From NCBI RefSeq assembly GCF_001553565.1, contig NZ_CP014228.1:1860001-1924000 (forward strand): DNA of 64,000 nt. The letters run 5' to 3'. Position 1 is the first letter of the stretch, and the number at the start of each line of letters is the position of its first letter. Shown here in pieces: positions 60,640-64,000 of the stretch. The translations under genes and the position numbers were made by a program. This stretch comes from Actinomyces radicidentis. Its GTDB lineage: Bacteria; Actinomycetota; Actinomycetes; Actinomycetales; Actinomycetaceae. The notes below the pieces were generated by a model. That model worked only from the letters and a program-made list of their open reading frames with translations. It was not told where the DNA came from and ran no database searches.

Positions 60640-60903
60640 TTAGGCGGAGCGCAGGCTCCGGGAGAGGACCTCGCTGGCGTACTCGTTCACGGTCATGCTC
60701 TTCGAGGCCGCCGCCTGCTCGACGAGCTCCCACAGGTCCGCGGGCAGACGCACGGTGTGAGTCTCCATGGGGTCGTCCGGGCGCCAAGGAGCGCGCGCGG
60801 GCTCGAGGGTGGCGTCGGCGAAACCCGCCTCGGCCTGCGCGGCCCAGCGCTCCACGTCCGCGTCGGTGAACTCGGCACCGTTGGAACCGACGTAGGTGGT
60901 CAT
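60640..60903 (-). CDS. Ribbon-helix-helix antitoxin
   Basis: An 87-residue protein. The C-terminal part METHTVRLPADLWELVEQAAASKSMTVNEYASEVLSRSL is a ribbon-helix-helix DNA-binding domain (about residues 46-85). The N-terminal part (FTDADVERWAAQAEAGFADAT) would bind the toxin, so the domain order is the reverse of most such antitoxins. The start overlaps the end of the upstream gene by four bases (ATGA). Its stop is only about 13 bases from the adnB stop, convergent. Confidence 0.8.
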   Translation of the reverse strand: MTTYVGSNGAEFTDADVERWAAQAEAGFADATLEPARAPWRPDDPMETHTVRLPADLWELVEQAAASKSMTVNEYASEVLSRSLRSA

Positions 60904-61160
60904 CGTGCCTCCCTGATCTCGTTGAGGAATCCCTGGGTCAAGTAGTTCGCGTGGATGACCATGATCTCACCACCGAGGAGCCCGACGACGACGAGCTCGA
61001 TGGGGCGACCACTGTGATCCCACCCGATCATCGCCCACCGTGGTGGCTCAGCGTCACGATCGCGGTCGCGGATACGGGCGTCACCACTGCTCGTGGCGAG
61101 CGCATCGATGATCTGCTCGTCGATGAGACCGTGCTTCCGAGCACGTGAATGAATGATCAC
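60900..61160 (-). CDS. Putative toxin preceding ribbon-helix-helix antitoxin
   Basis: An 86-residue small alpha/beta protein that I do not assign to a named family with certainty. It begins MIIHSRARKHGLIDEQIIDAL, and has PRWAMIGWDHSGRPIELVVVGLLGG and a C-terminal VIHANYLTQGFLNEI. Size, four-base overlap with a ribbon-helix-helix antitoxin and toxin-first order point to a toxin-antitoxin pair of the kind seen for BrnT/BrnA, though the BrnT signature is not evident. The GTG at 61160 is the start used here. Confidence 0.6.
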   Translation of the reverse strand: MIIHSRARKHGLIDEQIIDALATSSGDARIRDRDRDAEPPRWAMIGWDHSGRPIELVVVGLLGGEIMVIHANYLTQGFLNEIREAR

Positions 61161-61212
61161 CCAAGCAGGTTATGCGGCGGGGATGAGCCGATTGCAGTGC
61201 AGGAAGGGGGGC

Positions 61213-61221
61213 TGTGGATAA
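61213..61221 (-). promoter_or_regulatory. Perfect DnaA box
   Basis: TGTGGATAA is the exact reverse complement of the DnaA consensus TTATCCACA. It lies just downstream of the phosphotransferase stop. Confidence 0.6.
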
Positions 61222-61231
61222 CTCCCCTGGC

Positions 61232-62524
61232 TCAGTCGCGGTGCGGGCGCTGGCGCGCCGCGAGGCGCACGACCGTGTCGTCCCCCTCCGTCGTGGTCTC
61301 CTCAGAGTCCTGGGGGGACGTCGTCGCCTCGGCGGAGACGTCGTCGGCGTCCGCCGGCTCGTGCTCAGCGTCGTCGTCGAGGTGCTCAGGGAGCGGATCG
61401 ACGGCAGCCAGGTGCGGTGCGGCCTCCTCGGTGATCGTCTCCGAGCCGACCTGGCTCGCCAGGTCGTTGAGCATGGCGACGGCGTCGGCGGTGATGCCCT
61501 CGTTCTCCGCACGCACGCCGTGGAGGAGCCAGCGCACGAGGCTGAGCTCGCTCACGAGCTCGGCGCGGTCGCGCAGGTGCTTGTCGGTGCCCTCGGCCCG
61601 GGCCGCCTCGTAGGCGGCCTCGATCGAGTCCAGGCAGTCGACCGGCACGGAGGAGTAGACCCAGGCGAGGTCCTCGGCCGGGTCGCCCACGTGCGTGAGC
61701 CCCAGCCCGCGGATCGCGGTGACGGCGCCGCCGCTGGTCAGCACGTTCTCCTCGGCGAGGTCGCCGTGCACGAGGACCGGCTTGAAGCGCCACAGGCTCG
61801 CGTCGGACAGCGCCGCCTCCCAGCGGTTGAGCAAGACGTCGGGGACCTTGCCGGTCGTGCGCGCCTCGTCGAGGAGCGACTCCCAGCGCTGGCGCGTCTC
61901 CGCGGCGTCGTACACGGGCATCCCGGAGTCGGCGACGATGTCGGTCCTCAGCTCGTGCAGCTCTCCGAGGGCCTTGCCGAGTCCCGCGGACAGTCCGGGG
62001 CCGGGGCGCAGGGCGTTCACGTCGATGGGGCGGCCCTCGAGGTGGGTGCGGACCTGGACGTGGGCGTCCTTGCGGCGCAGGGAGCCGGCCGGGCGGGGCA
62101 CGTTGAAGGAGAGGTAGCCGTCGTCGACGACGCGGCCGATGCGCTTGAGGACCTCGGCCTCCGCCTCGAGGGCGGCCCCGGTGGCGTCGTCGCGCGCCTC
62201 GAGGACCTCCCAGTGGCGGCCCTTGGTGTCGATGACGCCGACGACGTGCAGCTCGGGGGACTCCTCCTGCGGCAGCGCGAGCTTGGCGGCGTCGAGCCCG
62301 GGCACGGCGACGCCGGCCATCGCGGCCAGGGCGAGGGCGCTGCGGTCGCGGGGGAGCGCGGTCGGCTGCTTCGCCTTCTCGGAGCGTTCGCCGGTACCGG
62401 TGCCGGTGCCGGTGCCGGTGCTCGGCGCGTCCCGCGCCGAGCGGGCGTCGTCGACGGACACCCGCTCGGCGTCCTGCTCGTCGGTCGGTGCGGCGGGGGC
62501 GTTCTCGAAGGGGGGCTGCGACAT
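61232..62524 (-). CDS. Aminoglycoside/macrolide phosphotransferase-fold protein
   Basis: A 430-residue protein with a kinase-like APH fold. The Brenner motif is LVHGDLAEENVL (about residues 254-265), and the metal/activation region continues IRGLGLTHVGDPAEDLAWVY (Asp in GDPAEDL). An N-terminal low-complexity region includes repeated Thr-Gly (GTGTGTGTG), encoded by CCGGTG-type repeats near 62392-62422, and the C-terminus is an acidic tail. It matches the phosphotransferase-family gene that many actinobacteria carry near adnB; a resistance role cannot be inferred. The ATG at 62524 follows TACCGT (62537-62532) by seven bases. Confidence 0.8.
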   Translation of the reverse strand: MSQPPFENAPAAPTDEQDAERVSVDDARSARDAPSTGTGTGTGTGERSEKAKQPTALPRDRSALALAAMAGVAVPGLDAAKLALPQEESPELHVVGVIDTKGRHWEVLEARDDATGAALEAEAEVLKRIGRVVDDGYLSFNVPRPAGSLRRKDAHVQVRTHLEGRPIDVNALRPGPGLSAGLGKALGELHELRTDIVADSGMPVYDAAETRQRWESLLDEARTTGKVPDVLLNRWEAALSDASLWRFKPVLVHGDLAEENVLTSGGAVTAIRGLGLTHVGDPAEDLAWVYSSVPVDCLDSIEAAYEAARAEGTDKHLRDRAELVSELSLVRWLLHGVRAENEGITADAVAMLNDLASQVGSETITEEAAPHLAAVDPLPEHLDDDAEHEPADADDVSAEATTSPQDSEETTTEGDDTVVRLAARQRPHRD

Positions 62525-62674
62525 GCCCCCAACGGTAGGGGAGGAGGCTGAAAGGTCGCCGTCGGCGCGCCCCGACGACGTGCGTCGCGCGCACCACCCT
62601 GAGGGAGCCCCGTGCCCGGCCTGCGGATCCGGGGCCCCGGTGCGGTTCCGTCGGCGCCCGCATCCGCCGCAGCG

Positions 62675-62683
62675 TTATCCACA
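62675..62683 (+). promoter_or_regulatory. Perfect DnaA box
   Basis: TTATCCACA is the exact DnaA consensus, lying in the 294-base region between the phosphotransferase and tad ATPase genes. Confidence 0.6.
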
Positions 62684-62730
62684 GGAAGTACTCAGGCCCT
62701 CGCGGCGTGACACTCCTGTGACCTAGCCTC

Positions 62731-62770
62731 GCTGTGCGGCCCCACTCATCGGCGCGTGGGGCCGCACAGC
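62731..62770 (+). promoter_or_regulatory. Hairpin upstream of tad ATPase gene
   Basis: Perfect 14-bp arms (62731-62744 and 62757-62770) with a 12-base loop lie just after a TAGCCT -10-like element (62724-62729). It would sit at the very 5' end of the tad message or act as a terminator for upstream readthrough. Confidence 0.5.
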
Positions 62771-62818
62771 CAGGAACCGCGCCGTTCCCGACCGCACCCC
62801 ACCCATCCCGAGGACCCC

Positions 62819-64000
62819 ATGGACGCAGCCGCCCTGCTGCACACCGAGATCCGCGAGCTCGTCCGGCGCCGCGGCATCGACCCGCTCCACGACGTCGACA
62901 CCCTCGAGGCGCTCGTCGACGAGGCGAGCGTCGACTACCTGCGCCGCGCAGACGCGGGCCTCGTCCCGCCGCTCGCCGACCCCGACGCCGCCGGCGCGCA
63001 GGCGGTCGACGCCCTCGCCGGCGTCGGCCCCCTCCAGCGCTACCTCGACGACGACTCCATCGAGGAGGTCTGGGTCAACGGCCCCGGCCGCGTCTTCGTG
63101 GCCCGCTCCGGTCGCCCCGAGCTCACCACGACGATCCTCGAGGACGAGGACCTGCGCGTCCTCGTCGAGCGCATGCTCCGCGCGAGCGGACGCCGCCTCG
63201 ACCTGTCCAGTCCCTTCGTCGACGCCCAGCTGCCTGGCGGTGAGCGGCTCCATGTCGCCATCCCGCCCATCACCTCGAGTCACTGGGCCGTCAACATCCG
63301 CAAGCACACGGCCCGCGCCTCGCGGACGACGGATCTGGTCCGGATGGGCTCGCTGACCTCCCGAGCCGCCGCCTTCCTCGACGCCTCCGTCCAGGCCGGT
63401 CTCAACATCCTCGTCAGCGGGGCCACGCAGGCCGGCAAGACGACCATGGTCCGTGCTCTGGCCGGCGCGATCCCGGCGGGTCAGCGAGTCATCACCTGCG
63501 AGGAGGTCTTCGAGCTCTCCCTGCGCAACAGGGACTGCGTCGCCATGCAGACGCGCCCCGCGAACCTGGAGGGCGTCGGCGAGATCACCCTGCGCCGCCT
63601 CGTCAAGGAGGCCCTGCGCATGCGCCCGGACCGCCTCATCATCGGCGAGGTCCGCGAGGCCGAGGCCCTCGACATGCTCATCGCGGCGAACTCCGGCCTG
63701 CCGGCCATGTCGACGCTCCACGCCAACTCCGCCCGCGAGGCCGTCATCAAGATCTGCACCCTCCCGCTCCTCGCGGGCGAGAACGTGTCCTCGGCCTTCG
63801 TCGTCCCGACCGTCGCCGGCGCCATCGACCTCGTCGTCCACCTCGACCTCGACTCCCGCGGGCACCGTCAGGTCCGCGAGATCGCCAGCCTGTCGGGCCG
63901 CGTCGAGAACGGCGTCGTCGAGCTCGCCGACCTCTTCCGCCGCGACGGCGCCGGCCAGCTCGTGCGCGGTCCCGGCATGCCTCCGGACCCCGAGCGCTAC
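62819..64000 (+). CDS. tadA: TadA/CpaF-type secretion ATPase (3' end outside window)
   Basis: The frame is open from ATG 62819 to the window edge, 394 residues so far, of a hexameric traffic ATPase for Tad/Flp pilus assembly. The N-terminal domain includes IEEVWVNGPGRVFVARSGR and LDLSSPFVDAQLPGGERLHVAIPP. Walker A is GATQAGKTT in LVSGATQAGKTTMVRALAG (about residues 205-213). ELSLRNRDCVAMQTRPANLEG, RMRPDRLIIGEVRE (Walker B region) and ANSGLPAMSTLHANSAREA follow. The gene has a CGAGGA ribosome-binding site. Other tad genes probably follow beyond the edge. Confidence 0.93.
   Translation, partial: MDAAALLHTEIRELVRRRGIDPLHDVDTLEALVDEASVDYLRRADAGLVPPLADPDAAGAQAVDALAGVGPLQRYLDDDSIEEVWVNGPGRVFVARSGRPELTTTILEDEDLRVLVERMLRASGRRLDLSSPFVDAQLPGGERLHVAIPPITSSHWAVNIRKHTARASRTTDLVRMGSLTSRAAAFLDASVQAGLNILVSGATQAGKTTMVRALAGAIPAGQRVITCEEVFELSLRNRDCVAMQTRPANLEGVGEITLRRLVKEALRMRPDRLIIGEVREAEALDMLIAANSGLPAMSTLHANSAREAVIKICTLPLLAGENVSSAFVVPTVAGAIDLVVHLDLDSRGHRQVREIASLSGRVENGVVELADLFRRDGAGQLVRGPGMPPDPERY

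Overview
The window is about 64 kb of very GC-rich, densely coding DNA from an actinobacterium. An Actinomyces-like member of the Actinomycetaceae fits best. Supports are a sortase-type LARTG surface protein beside a metal ABC transporter of the 'anchored repeat' type, the AdnA/AdnB recombination nuclease pair, a DUF3107/DUF3117 gene set, a Tad-type secretion ATPase and actinobacterial TatB and Mrp. The genus is an inference from gene content. No rRNA, tRNA or CRISPR array was seen.

Layout. 1-1400: end of a peptidase T gene and deoC. 1426-6990: a metal-uptake locus (lipoprotein, ATPase, two permeases, wall-anchored two-repeat protein) with a promoter-embedded palindrome and two Fur/Zur-like boxes. 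7051-11550: tandem repeats, a phosphohexomutase, the LpdA flavoprotein and an acetyltransferase. 11627-16790: a second acetyltransferase, the NAD operon nadA-nadB-nadC and the divergent regulator NrtR with an operator between them. 16878-28224: dapE, a LOG-type protein, DUF3117, an O-methyltransferase, tatB, mrp, a large O-acyltransferase, DUF1003, an MgtE-N/CBS protein and a stress-type membrane protein. This order resembles the mycobacterial sigE-tatB-mrp neighbourhood without sigE, rseA and htrA.

28225-31830 is accessory: an IS110-family transposase, a TIM-barrel isomerase and a lower-GC orphan membrane protein. 31919-33222 is an ArsR/cation-efflux pair. 33399-38856 holds peptidase, dehydrogenase, PHP, MarC and amidohydrolase genes. 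38988-41176 is a decayed extracytoplasmic flavin electron-transfer locus (ferric-reductase-like protein, FMN-binding protein, ApbE) broken by frameshifts and internal deletions. It is followed by a YefM/YoeB pair and a nitrilase-family gene. 42599-45220 is a nested insertion: an IS481-like element with 15-bp target duplication interrupted by a second IS481-like element with 6-bp target duplication. Removing the inner one restores the outer reading frame exactly.

45461-53341: DEAD-box helicase, metallo-hydrolase, ferritin-like protein, a tartrate catabolism set (dehydrogenase, TarD-type dehydratase, FCD-GntR regulator with a palindromic operator), a truncated TSUP transporter, a small Cys/His protein and DUF3107. 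53567-60624: adnA-adnB. 60640-61160: a toxin-antitoxin pair in reverse order. 61232-62524: a phosphotransferase-fold protein flanked by two perfect DnaA boxes. 62819 to the edge: a TadA/CpaF ATPase.

A recurring architectural trait is a TAnnnT promoter element 6-7 bases before the start codon at fifteen genes on both strands, which implies that leaderless mRNAs are common here.
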